Shown here one piece after another: positions 1 through 5,789 of a stretch of DNA of 5,789 nucleotides; position 1 is the stretch's first letter; each line of letters starts with the position of its first letter. Origin of the DNA: an uncultured Mollicutes bacterium (GTDB lineage: Bacteria > Bacillota_I > Bacilli_A > RFN20 > CAG-288); assembly GCA_900549915.1 (NCBI GenBank), contig URQF01000088.1, forward strand, positions 1 to 5,789, read 5' to 3'. The notes under the pieces were generated by a model, which worked only from the letters and a program-made list of their open reading frames with translations, did not search any database and was not told the DNA's origin. The position numbers were made by a program, and so were the translations under genes.

Positions 1-44
1 GCTAAAATTATTTAATTCTTTGAATAATGTTCATGAGAAGAAGG

Positions 45-77
45 AACAAAAGTGTTTTGAGCTGACCTAAACACCTC
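45..77 (-). terminator. Possible intrinsic terminator, distal
   Basis: On the minus strand GTGTTT (74-69) pairs with AAACAC (57-52) around an 11-nt loop. TTTT, G, TT follows directly. The stem can be extended by about three A-U or G-U pairs that use the T-run. It is AT-rich and weak. It would end read-through from thiI about 480 nt after the stop codon, or it may belong to something outside the window. Confidence 0.3.
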
Positions 78-306
78 ATCCTCTCAACGTTTTTCTGGTG
101 GAGAACATTTCCTGGCAGGTCTTTTCCATCAGCTTACGGAAGTCCATGGCATGCCCGCCCTCCCATGAAAAAACTAAGTAGTCGAACCACTTCCACACGC
201 TCTTCCGTCCGATCCAGAGATGGACAGAGAAGATCTAATTCACCAAGCAGCCGAGCCGGTTGACCGGCCTGAGAAAGACACTGCCAGCGAGTCTATGGTC
301 GCGGGA
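76..306 (-). pseudogene. Possible decayed IS66-family TnpB (Orf2) fragment
   Basis: One minus-strand frame between the stops at 307-309 and 76-78 is interrupted only once, by TAG at 235-237. Its two halves resemble, in order, parts of the roughly 115-residue IS66 Orf2 (TnpB) protein. The first half gives HRLAG...LRPVNRLGCLVN, comparable to the family's GYTDMRKSIDGLAALV segment with one residue lost. The second gives FSVHLWIGRK and then KWFDY, comparable to the SLFLFCGRK-DRIK stretch. It later reads EGGHAMDFRKLME, which could match the end of the protein. What is seen is an open stretch of foreign-looking 55% GC sequence. The family match is from memory of the family pattern and is weak. There is no start codon or ribosome site of note, and no tnpA, tnpC or terminal repeats are evident. 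It could equally be non-coding. Confidence 0.28.
168..192 (-). terminator. Possible intrinsic terminator of the operon
   Basis: Read on the minus strand, AAGTGG (192-187) and CTACTT (181-176) form a 6-bp stem that includes one G-U pair, around a TTCGA loop. Two bases follow and then six T (173-168). The layout is that of a Rho-independent terminator, but the stem is short, it lies about 370 nt beyond the thiI stop, and it falls inside the possible TnpB remnant, where the T-run could simply be Val-Phe codons. Confidence 0.3.
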
Positions 307-558
307 CTATGCAGACGAGACGAGCTGAAACTCGTATGCTTCTCCTTCGGTTCCGACATCGGTGCTTTTATTAACGTGCGTTCTGCCTAGACAATGCCGG
401 AAAGCACGGCATCAGCGGCGTTTTTGGCTATCTTCTGGATTTTTCTCTTCCATAGTAGGCCCAGTGCACAAGGATGCTTCGGCAGAATGGGCCGCCTGTC
501 TGAGAATGGAACTGTTTGAAAGAAGCAAAAGCATCCTGCAGTTCCTTTTTCCCCTGTT

Positions 559-1740
559 TTAGAATTCTTCTTCGTCCGTAATATGTTCAGCCGTTGTGTT
601 CTTAATGCAATCAACCCTGAGACTCTTCCAGTCGAAGCTGTCTTCGATCTCCTTGACTTTCGCTAGATCCGGATGAGTAACCGGATCTTTTAAAGTAAAG
701 ATAGTGCAGCAGTCTTCATAGGGACGAATGGAAATATCAAATGTTCCAATCTTTTGTGCAATGTCGATGATTTCCGTTTTATCATAGGTTGCCAGAGGAC
801 GGATGAAGGGAAGAGTCGAAACTTCTTCGATGACTTTCCTTGAATAAAGAGTCTGACTAGCAACCTGACCGATGCTCTCACCACCGGAGAGAACCAAGTC
901 ATTATGTTTATAGGCAATCGCTTCACTGATCCGAAGCATCCTTCGACGCCTGATGGTAACACAGTAGCTTGGACCTGCCACTTCATAGATTTTCCGTTCC
1001 AGTTTCGTGAAAGGAACGACGTAAAGCTTGATATCGGGTTGATAAACGTTCAGGACACGGAGCAGATCATGAATCTTCTCAATGACAGCCTGGGAAGTAT
1101 AAGGAGGAGCGGCAAAATGGATGCATTCCAGTTTGACTCCTCGTTTCCTCCTAAGATAGGCAGCGACCGGAGAATCAATGCCGCCAGATAAAAGGCAGAG
1201 GGATTTTCCTGCGATTCCAAGAGGATAACCGCCCCTTCCTTTATCTTTCTTAGCGTAGACATAGGCATCTTTCCTACGAATGGAGAGATGTATCATCAAT
1301 TCTGGATGATGAACGTCCACATGTGCATTCTTTGTATGAGTCAGAATATAAGCACCGACTTCACGGCTGATTTGATCAGAAGTCCTTGGAAAAGTCTTAT
1401 CAGCACGCTTGGTATCGACTTTGAAGGTAGAAGGATTGACTTCGTTGTACCTGTCTAATGCCTTTTCTTTTAAAGCATCCAATGTCTTATCGACACGGAC
1501 CGCCAAAGCAAAAGAGCCGATGCCAGGAACCTTCACCAATGACTTCTTGATTTCGTTATAGTCTTCTCCATTGAGATGGATATAGATATGATCCCTGCGG
1601 ATATCATAGGTAAGGTTCTTGAAGTTCTTTAAAGCAGCGCGGATATTCTTGCCAAGAAGATTGATAAAGTCCCTGATGTTCTTGCCTTTGGTTGTCAGTT
1701 CACCATAGAAGACAACAATGAGGTTGCTATTCTCGTTCAT
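559..1740 (-). CDS. thiI: tRNA sulfurtransferase ThiI (4-thiouridine synthase), rhodanese-less
   Basis: The 393-residue protein activates U8 of tRNA by adenylation and transfers sulfur to make 4-thiouridine, a near-UV sensor base. In some bacteria ThiI also supplies sulfur for the thiazole of thiamine. It is cytosolic. Seen here are an N-terminal ferredoxin-like region (about 1-75), a THUMP RNA-binding domain (about 76-165, with FKVDTKRADKTFPRTSDQI at 106-124), and a PP-loop ATPase domain with SGGIDS at 185-190, SGGESIGQVASQT at 285-297 and YEDCCTIF at 341-348. The cysteines at 344-345 are the likely sulfur acceptors. The chain ends without the rhodanese domain of the longer E. coli enzyme, as in B. 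subtilis ThiI (about 400 residues), so it should take persulfide directly from the desulfurase encoded just upstream. AAGGAG (1751-1746) sits 5 nt before the ATG and abuts the upstream TAA, so translation is probably coupled. Confidence 0.97.
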   Translation of the reverse strand: MNENSNLIVVFYGELTTKGKNIRDFINLLGKNIRAALKNFKNLTYDIRRDHIYIHLNGEDYNEIKKSLVKVPGIGSFALAVRVDKTLDALKEKALDRYNEVNPSTFKVDTKRADKTFPRTSDQISREVGAYILTHTKNAHVDVHHPELMIHLSIRRKDAYVYAKKDKGRGGYPLGIAGKSLCLLSGGIDSPVAAYLRRKRGVKLECIHFAAPPYTSQAVIEKIHDLLRVLNVYQPDIKLYVVPFTKLERKIYEVAGPSYCVTIRRRRMLRISEAIAYKHNDLVLSGGESIGQVASQTLYSRKVIEEVSTLPFIRPLATYDKTEIIDIAQKIGTFDISIRPYEDCCTIFTLKDPVTHPDLAKVKEIEDSFDWKSLRVDCIKNTTAEHITDEEEF

Positions 1741-1742
1741 AT

Positions 1743-2876
1743 TTACTCCTTAATCTTGATATCCTGAAGGATATCCTTCAGTGTCTGAATAAAGTATTCT
1801 CCATCTTGAATGTCTTCTCTTCCAGAGAAAGAAAGACGGATATTATTCGAGCTGATGATTTCATCAAAACCGGCATTTTTGACAATTGAGGAGAAACCAG
1901 CTTCCCGTGCAGAACAAGCCGATTTCGTCGATACATAGATTCCTTTGTCCGAGAGAGCCTGTGCAATCACCGATCCTTTATGCTTCGTAAAGGCAAAGGA
2001 TAAAATAAACGGAGATCCATTGAAAGGAGAAGTAATGACAATCTCATCCATCTTAGAAAGTTCTGCTCTAAGATAATCATTCCTTTTCTTTGCATTCTCT
2101 CTACGCCTATTCCTACTTGTTAAGGAAAGACGGAGTGCAGTGGCTAAGGAACAATCCAAAGGAAGCATAGAAGTACCGGCCCGGTATCCGCTTTCCTGAC
2201 TGCCGCCTAGAATCTGTTCATCCAATCGAACCCGTTCTTTCTTAACCAGAAGTCCAGATCCTTTTAGGCCTCCGATCTTATGACCAGAGAAAGTCCTGAG
2301 ATCATAATCCGAAGAGCGGATTGGTTCTTTTCCGATAGCTTGAGTGGCATCGACATGGAGAACCGCTTTGCTCTGCTGAATGATTTCATAGGCTTTTGAA
2401 ATGGGAAAAACATCACCAAGCTCATTATTCACTGCCCTGATAGAAACCAAGGAAGTGTGACTATTTAAAGCATTCTTGAGTTCATCCAGATTCAGATTTC
2501 CGTCTTTGTCATAATCAAGATAAACGACATCAAAGCCTTCTTTTTGGAGTTCTTCGAAGACATTCCTGACAGAAGGATGTTCTGCTTTTGTCGTAATAAT
2601 ACGATTCGCCCAGCTCTTATTGTGATAAGCAACACCTTTAATTGCTAAGTTATTGCCTTCGCTTGCACCGGAAGTGAAGATAACCTCATTGTCCTTAACA
2701 TCTAAATAGCGGGCAATCTGCCGTCTTGCCTTTTCAAGCAAATCATGGGATTTCAATCCTAGTGCATGCCTTGAACTGGCATTGGCAAAATCATCCCTGG
2801 AAACCTTATTGAAAACAGAGAGTACTTCTGGATAGGGTTTCGTCGTGGCAGCGTGATCAAAATAGATTTCTCTCAT
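1743..2876 (-). CDS. nifZ: Cysteine desulfurase, NifS/IscS family (NifZ-type partner of ThiI)
   Basis: This is a PLP-dependent enzyme of 377 residues, the usual length. It converts cysteine to alanine and leaves a persulfide on its active-site cysteine. Visible motifs are YFDHAATT (5-12), TSGASEGNN (68-76, PLP phosphate site), AEHPSV (98-103, with His100 stacking on PLP), VNNELG (149-154), HVDATQAIGK (174-183), SGHK with the Schiff-base Lys200, and STKSACSA (316-323) with the catalytic Cys321. The frame is intact and all key residues are present. The order ezrA-desulfurase-thiI is that of B. subtilis ezrA-nifZ-thiI, where NifZ is the dedicated sulfur donor of ThiI. That role is inferred here from position, and a general Fe-S (IscS) role cannot be excluded. 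The ATG lies 8 nt after the ezrA stop with no clear Shine-Dalgarno (only TTAGTAAAGCAA), so translation probably depends on coupling. One small departure is GGLKGSG after Lys200, where GPKG is common. Confidence 0.95.
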   Translation of the reverse strand: MREIYFDHAATTKPYPEVLSVFNKVSRDDFANASSRHALGLKSHDLLEKARRQIARYLDVKDNEVIFTSGASEGNNLAIKGVAYHNKSWANRIITTKAEHPSVRNVFEELQKEGFDVVYLDYDKDGNLNLDELKNALNSHTSLVSIRAVNNELGDVFPISKAYEIIQQSKAVLHVDATQAIGKEPIRSSDYDLRTFSGHKIGGLKGSGLLVKKERVRLDEQILGGSQESGYRAGTSMLPLDCSLATALRLSLTSRNRRRENAKKRNDYLRAELSKMDEIVITSPFNGSPFILSFAFTKHKGSVIAQALSDKGIYVSTKSACSAREAGFSSIVKNAGFDEIISSNNIRLSFSGREDIQDGEYFIQTLKDILQDIKIKE

Positions 2877-2884
2877 TTGCTTTA

Positions 2885-4621
2885 CTAATGGGAAGCCGAA
2901 GCTGAATCGGTCTTCCTCCTTTCGACAACACGGGTTGCTTCAGCAAAGGCCCGTTCGAAATCACCTTCATTGTAGCAGCTGACCGCCCGGTCAAGTCCGG
3001 CATTCGAATCCGTATAATCCTGACGATAGTAGTTGCCTTTTACAATCGCTGTCTCAGCAAGCTGACAGTCTTTGGACTTCTTTTCGATTTCCGTCAATAA
3101 CGAAGTGGAATTGGTCTGGAAGGTGTTGTTCAATTCAAAGATCCGATTTAAATCAATTGGATAGACAGAGAAAAGATTTGTCCTTTCCTTTGCCCTGCCT
3201 TCCAGTTTTTCAAAGCGTGGCTGATAGAGAGAAGTGACGGAACTCACATTCCTGTTCCGGAGAGTAAGTTCGCCTTTTTTAAGTTTCTTGTAGGTCGTCC
3301 TAAGAGAAGAGAAAGCTTCCTGGCTCTTTTCCTTGATGGATTTGAGATAAGCATCATAGTTGTCCCTAGTCTTTTCTGCCTTCTCCCTGCCAGAACGCAT
3401 TTCATTCCTGACACGGACAATAACGGTATAAGACTCTTTCCTTCCAGTTCCGGTATAGGAATCCAACCGGTTCTTTAGAAGATTGACATTTTCGATGACA
3501 CCCTTAAGTCCGTTCCTGTCATTAATATACTTTTCATCGATACAATAAGCTCTTTCGTATTCTGGAAGCCTATGCCTTGCACGACTGAAACGCTTTTCGA
3601 CCTGATAGGAAGAGGAAGAAAGGATATCCTGACCACTTAAGAATTCCTTTTTTGCCTTTTCTTCATTCCTGAACTGGGCTTCCCTATCCGTAATCTGCTT
3701 GGAAATAGCCTGGATACGTTCATCGATTCCATAGACATCAAGCTGCTGAAGACGGGAACAGAGATCTTGGATTTCCAAACGGATTTCCTTCACTCGCTCC
3801 GGAACATGCCTGTAACTGATAACAAAGCCGTCCTTGATCCTCTCGTCATTCTTCCTCAGAAGAGCATCGGTCTTTTTTGGAAGAACCGAATACAAGGAAG
3901 CAGTCAAAAGAGGAAGCTTATCCTGGATCTTAAGAAGCTGAGTCAGAGCCTTATCAACATCATAGAGTCCAGCGAGTCCTTCTTTATATTGGGCTTGATT
4001 GGCTAACGTATTGAACTTCTTAAAATCACGATCAGCCTCCTCGAAGATAATCTGGAAGCTGTCACTGATGGGAGCTAAAGCTTCTTTGTTCTTCTCATAG
4101 AACTCTCTGGCCTGACGATTATGTTCTTGGATAGCAACCTGACTCGAGAAAGCATCATTTTCATCTTGAAGAAGAGAAGTCAGTTCCAAGGAGAATTTGG
4201 AAACAGCCGTACGAAAATCTTTGACGCCTTGCTCAACATCCTGAATATTGTTCCGTAAAGAATGCCAATCCTTTTGAACACGAAGAGCATCCATGGAATC
4301 CAAAGAATCTTTCACCTCTTTGGCACGTCCATTGAAGATTTTATCGTACTGTTCTTTCTTTGCTACGTATTTCTTTTGATAGTCGTCGGAATATTTGCCG
4401 AGGTTACCAAGACGTTCGACAGATTGTTTGCAATCCGTTATGAGCTGAGTATAGCTGGTATCGAAAGTCTCGTGCCTTTCGCCCGGTTTCTTTTTCAGCT
4501 TGTGACGAGAGATAAAAAACAAAGATAAAAGAATGATTGCACTTACCAAAACGGCTCCTGCCACAGCAATAACGATAAGTATGGGGACAGGAAAAGAGCT
4601 TTCCTCTAAGAATAACGGCAT
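2885..4621 (-). CDS. ezrA: EzrA-type septation ring formation regulator
   Basis: The 578-residue membrane-anchored protein resembles EzrA, which binds FtsZ, limits Z-ring formation away from midcell and links the ring to cell-wall synthesis. B. subtilis EzrA has 562 residues. A short N-terminus is followed by one transmembrane segment (about 11-38) and then RHKLKKK (39-45), which predicts N-out, C-in topology. The rest is charged, helical, spectrin-like coiled coil without glycine-rich loops. Two segments support the family: GFVISYRHVPERVKEI (265-280), like the EzrA GYxLxH...ELxxI pattern, and the C-terminal GNYYRQDY...GDFERAFAEATRVVE (529-567), like the NRYR...YxxALExAxxAIE end. I chose the ATG at 4621, since AGAGG lies 7 nt upstream and it puts the anchor at the very N-terminus. 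A GTG at 4666 would overlap the regulator gene. The start is 10 nt after the regulator's stop. Confidence 0.88.
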   Translation of the reverse strand: MPLFLEESSFPVPILIVIAVAGAVLVSAIILLSLFFISRHKLKKKPGERHETFDTSYTQLITDCKQSVERLGNLGKYSDDYQKKYVAKKEQYDKIFNGRAKEVKDSLDSMDALRVQKDWHSLRNNIQDVEQGVKDFRTAVSKFSLELTSLLQDENDAFSSQVAIQEHNRQAREFYEKNKEALAPISDSFQIIFEEADRDFKKFNTLANQAQYKEGLAGLYDVDKALTQLLKIQDKLPLLTASLYSVLPKKTDALLRKNDERIKDGFVISYRHVPERVKEIRLEIQDLCSRLQQLDVYGIDERIQAISKQITDREAQFRNEEKAKKEFLSGQDILSSSSYQVEKRFSRARHRLPEYERAYCIDEKYINDRNGLKGVIENVNLLKNRLDSYTGTGRKESYTVIVRVRNEMRSGREKAEKTRDNYDAYLKSIKEKSQEAFSSLRTTYKKLKKGELTLRNRNVSSVTSLYQPRFEKLEGRAKERTNLFSVYPIDLNRIFELNNTFQTNSTSLLTEIEKKSKDCQLAETAIVKGNYYRQDYTDSNAGLDRAVSCYNEGDFERAFAEATRVVERRKTDSASASH

Positions 4622-4628
4622 TGTGTAG

Positions 4629-4633
4629 CCTCT
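4629..4633 (-). promoter_or_regulatory. Ribosome binding site deciding the ezrA start
   Basis: AGAGG on the minus strand lies 7 nt before the ATG at 4621 and overlaps the TAG stop of the regulator gene. It supports this ATG over the upstream in-frame GTG at 4666 and suggests coupled translation. Confidence 0.65.
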
Positions 4634-5654
4634 AGATTGTTGTCTCGCGCTTATTGTAGGTGGCACGGATACGGAGAGTCTTCTTCGATAACGGCTGCTC
4701 CTTGATTAACTTCGTAAGCCTGCGGACAGCAAGTGCACCGACTTTGAACCTATCGATAGAGAAGGAAGAAATCTGAGGGCGGACAATATAAGAATACTTG
4801 CTACCGATTTCAGCTAATACCTGGATATCCTCAGGAATCTTAAGTCCAGCTTCGATAGCAGCATTATTAACAGCAGCAGCAAGAGAATCCCGTGGGCAGA
4901 CAATATATCCCTTCTTATGGGTCTTGAAGAACTCCTTCCTTCCAGCATAGACGATACCATAGGAATCGTTAAAGTTCAGAAGGTTGATCTTCCGTCCATT
5001 CGCCTGGGCATAGTCAAGAAGTCCATCCCGGATATCATCAAGCCTCTTTCCCTGGTTGACAATGTCAAGAAGATAGACATCATCCTCCTTGGTAGCATTC
5101 CTGTGAGCTTTCACAACATCCCTGACCGGATCCTTGTATTCGATCCTGATAGAACCAAGTTCATTTCCTTCCCTGTCATGTCCGATAACGATAAGCGGAA
5201 TATGATAGTTCTGGATAGAACGGATTTCATCCGTTCCAAGCTCATCATCATAAATAACAGCACCATCGACATGGCTCTGAATCAGGCTATCAATCACATT
5301 TCCAGCATCAATTTTGGTACGCTTGGTGATGAAAATCGAGGTCAGATAATGATAAATCTTGGCAACATCGATCCTTCCGTCAAGCCTATTGGAAACATAA
5401 GAGTAACCAGTGGAAGGAATCCTAATACCGATGTTCGTCGAAGAAGAGTTGGCTAAACCCTGTGCTAATGCAGAAGGCTTGTAGCCAAGACGCTGGATAG
5501 CATCCTCAACGGCTTTTCTTGTTTTCTCGGTAACATTCGAATGATTATTGATAACACGGCTGACCGTGGCTAAAGAAACTCCGGCGACTTTGGCAACTTC
5601 GTAAATCGTCGGGCGTTCCTTGCGATTTGTTTTCCTAGTAGTGTTTTCTTCCAT
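4632..5654 (-). CDS. LacI/GalR-family transcription regulator, CcpA-like
   Basis: The 340-residue DNA-binding regulator has an N-terminal LacI helix-turn-helix, TIYEVAKVAGVSLATVSRVIN (residues 16-36), then NVTEKTRKAVEDAIQRLGYKPSALAQGLA, which tracks CcpA closely and includes the hinge helix. The periplasmic-binding-protein-like effector domain follows (from about 74, NIGIRIPS). Its C-terminal half is typical: PRDSLAAAVNNAAIEAGLKIPEDIQVL (254-280) and VRPQISSFSIDRFKVGALAVRRLTKLI (291-317). The N-terminal half (about 82-230) departs strongly from CcpA and lacks the usual GHxxIA block, so its ligand or co-repressor is unknown. ATG 5654 was chosen over the in-frame GTG at 5672 because GGAGG (5668-5664) is 9 nt upstream of it and overlaps the GTG-initiated codons. 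It leads the operon, has its own promoter with operator-like palindromes, and probably controls its own transcription. Whether it is the global CcpA or a specialised paralogue cannot be told. Confidence 0.9.
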   Translation of the reverse strand: MEENTTRKTNRKERPTIYEVAKVAGVSLATVSRVINNHSNVTEKTRKAVEDAIQRLGYKPSALAQGLANSSSTNIGIRIPSTGYSYVSNRLDGRIDVAKIYHYLTSIFITKRTKIDAGNVIDSLIQSHVDGAVIYDDELGTDEIRSIQNYHIPLIVIGHDREGNELGSIRIEYKDPVRDVVKAHRNATKEDDVYLLDIVNQGKRLDDIRDGLLDYAQANGRKINLLNFNDSYGIVYAGRKEFFKTHKKGYIVCPRDSLAAAVNNAAIEAGLKIPEDIQVLAEIGSKYSYIVRPQISSFSIDRFKVGALAVRRLTKLIKEQPLSKKTLRIRATYNKRETTI

Positions 5655-5663
5655 AGCTTTAAT

Positions 5664-5668
5664 CCTCC
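5664..5668 (-). promoter_or_regulatory. Ribosome binding site of the regulator gene
   Basis: GGAGG on the minus strand lies 9 nt before the ATG at 5654. It is the strongest Shine-Dalgarno in the window apart from that of thiI. It fixes the start at 5654, because the alternative GTG at 5672 would put this site inside the coding region. Confidence 0.85.
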
Positions 5669-5687
5669 ACACTCTGAAGCTATACTT

Positions 5688-5716
5688 ATTATACTTTAAT
5701 ATTAAATCGAAAAAAG
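5688..5716 (-). promoter_or_regulatory. Sigma-A-type promoter of the operon
   Basis: A perfect -10 box TATAAT occupies 5693-5688 on the minus strand. Its expected start site is near 5681, which gives a leader of about 27 nt. With a 17-nt spacer the -35 would be CTTTTT (5716-5711), a poor match to TTGACA. The surrounding DNA is very AT-rich. A strong -10 with a weak -35 suggests help from a bound protein or from upstream A/T tracts. No other promoter is evident inside the operon. Confidence 0.7.
5695..5706. promoter_or_regulatory. Perfect 12-bp palindrome TTTAATATTAAA in the promoter spacer
   Basis: The two halves TTTAAT and ATTAAA are exact reverse complements. The site lies between the -10 and the expected -35, where a bound protein would block RNA polymerase. 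It is pure A/T, so chance in an AT-rich promoter is a real alternative. Confidence 0.35.
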
Positions 5717-5720
5717 AAGT

Positions 5721-5740
5721 TTATGAAAAAATTTTCATAA
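5721..5740. promoter_or_regulatory. Operator-like inverted repeat (cre-like), upstream of the -35
   Basis: TTATGAAAA (5721-5729) and TTTTCATAA (5732-5740) are perfect 9-bp inverted arms around AA. The 14-bp core TGAAAAAATTTTCA (5724-5737) fits the CcpA cre pattern TGNAANCGNTNNCA at every position except the central CG, which is AA here. It is centred about 50 bp upstream of the predicted start site. The gene it precedes encodes a LacI/CcpA-type protein, so an autoregulatory operator is the natural reading. A hairpin terminator for a gene beyond the right edge is less likely because the stem is almost all A/T. Confidence 0.5.
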
Positions 5741-5789
5741 CATGCAGATTAAATGACACAATCTACCTTTTTCTTTCCCCTTATAAGTC

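Larger units (their letters stand above)
1..558. other. Intergenic region downstream of thiI, no intact gene
   Basis: This 558-nt stretch holds no convincing intact gene on either strand. Composition changes sharply: by direct count bases 1-60 are 15/60 GC (25%) and bases 181-420 are 133/240 GC (55%), while sampled stretches of the operon are about 32-45%. The minus strand of 76-306 contains a broken frame that may be an IS66 TnpB remnant (listed separately). Short inverted repeats are seen at 52-57/69-74, 176-181/187-192, 255-260/263-268, 295-300/305-310, 320-324/331-335, 394-399/407-412 and 508-514/539-545. Two of them are followed by T-runs on the minus strand and are listed as possible terminators. 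The GC-rich part could be horizontally acquired debris or, less likely, a structured RNA. Confidence 0.6.

Noticed and set aside
181..192. GGTTCGAC on the minus strand, recalling a tRNA T-loop.
   Set aside because: The closing pair of the T-stem fails and no acceptor, D or anticodon arms can be built around it.
412..534. A 40-codon minus-strand reading frame 24 nt after thiI, with AAGGA 8 nt before its ATG.
   Set aside because: The ribosome-site spacing is good, but the peptide has no recognisable family, motif or clear signal sequence and it runs into the compositionally odd patch. Chance is as likely.
508..550. GGAACTG and CAGTTCC arms followed by five T on the plus strand, like a plus-strand terminator.
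   Set aside because: The loop is 24 nt and no plus-strand gene precedes it. On the minus strand, where the operon is read, there is no T-run after it.
362..562. A 66-residue plus-strand frame starting with GTG.
   Set aside because: It has no ribosome site, runs into the 3' end of thiI on the other strand, and its product looks random.
4262..4528. A plus-strand frame coding for hydrophobic stretches, antisense to ezrA.
   Set aside because: The hydrophobicity follows from the complement of the charged coiled-coil codons (AAG/GAA become CTT/TTC). It is a shadow of ezrA.
4917..5456. A 179-residue plus-strand frame antisense to the regulator gene.
   Set aside because: It mirrors the codon structure of an evident LacI-family gene, has no ribosome site of note, and resembles no known protein.
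5746..5764. AGATT/AATCT inverted repeat followed by a pyrimidine-rich tract near the right edge.
   Set aside because: Five A/T-rich pairs with a 9-nt loop are too weak to call a terminator or operator.

Overview
The window carries one compact block of four genes, all on the minus strand and read right to left: a LacI/CcpA-type transcription regulator, an EzrA-type septation-ring regulator, a NifS-family cysteine desulfurase and the tRNA 4-thiouridine synthase ThiI. The intergenic gaps are 10, 8 and 2 nt, so the four are very probably one transcription unit. The last three reproduce the ezrA-nifZ-thiI order known from Bacillus, which places the organism in the Bacillota. Moderate GC, the divergent EzrA and strong use of the arginine codon AGG fit an Erysipelotrichia-like lineage, but that finer placement is a guess.

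Right edge (5655-5789): the promoter region of the operon. It has a perfect TATAAT on the minus strand, a weak -35, a perfect 12-bp palindrome lying between the two boxes, and a near-perfect 20-bp inverted repeat just upstream of the -35. The core of that repeat matches the CcpA cre consensus except for its central CG. It suggests autoregulation by the first gene, and hence control of the whole operon.

Middle (559-5654): the four genes. The desulfurase and ThiI work together: the desulfurase takes sulfur from cysteine as a persulfide, and ThiI, which here lacks the C-terminal rhodanese domain of the E. coli enzyme, accepts it and installs s4U in tRNA. EzrA is a membrane-anchored negative regulator of FtsZ-ring assembly. 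Its QNR patch near the C-terminus is altered here.

Left edge (1-558): no intact gene is seen. Bases 1-60 are 25% GC and 181-420 are 55% GC, against roughly 40% in sampled stretches of the operon. The GC-rich part has a broken minus-strand reading frame that weakly resembles an IS66-family TnpB (Orf2), several short hairpins, and two weak candidate terminators for the operon. I found no CRISPR array, tRNA, rRNA or intact mobile element. The window looks like a conserved housekeeping operon next to a decayed accessory patch. The most unusual feature is the physical linkage of a CcpA-like regulator to a cell-division and tRNA-thiolation operon.
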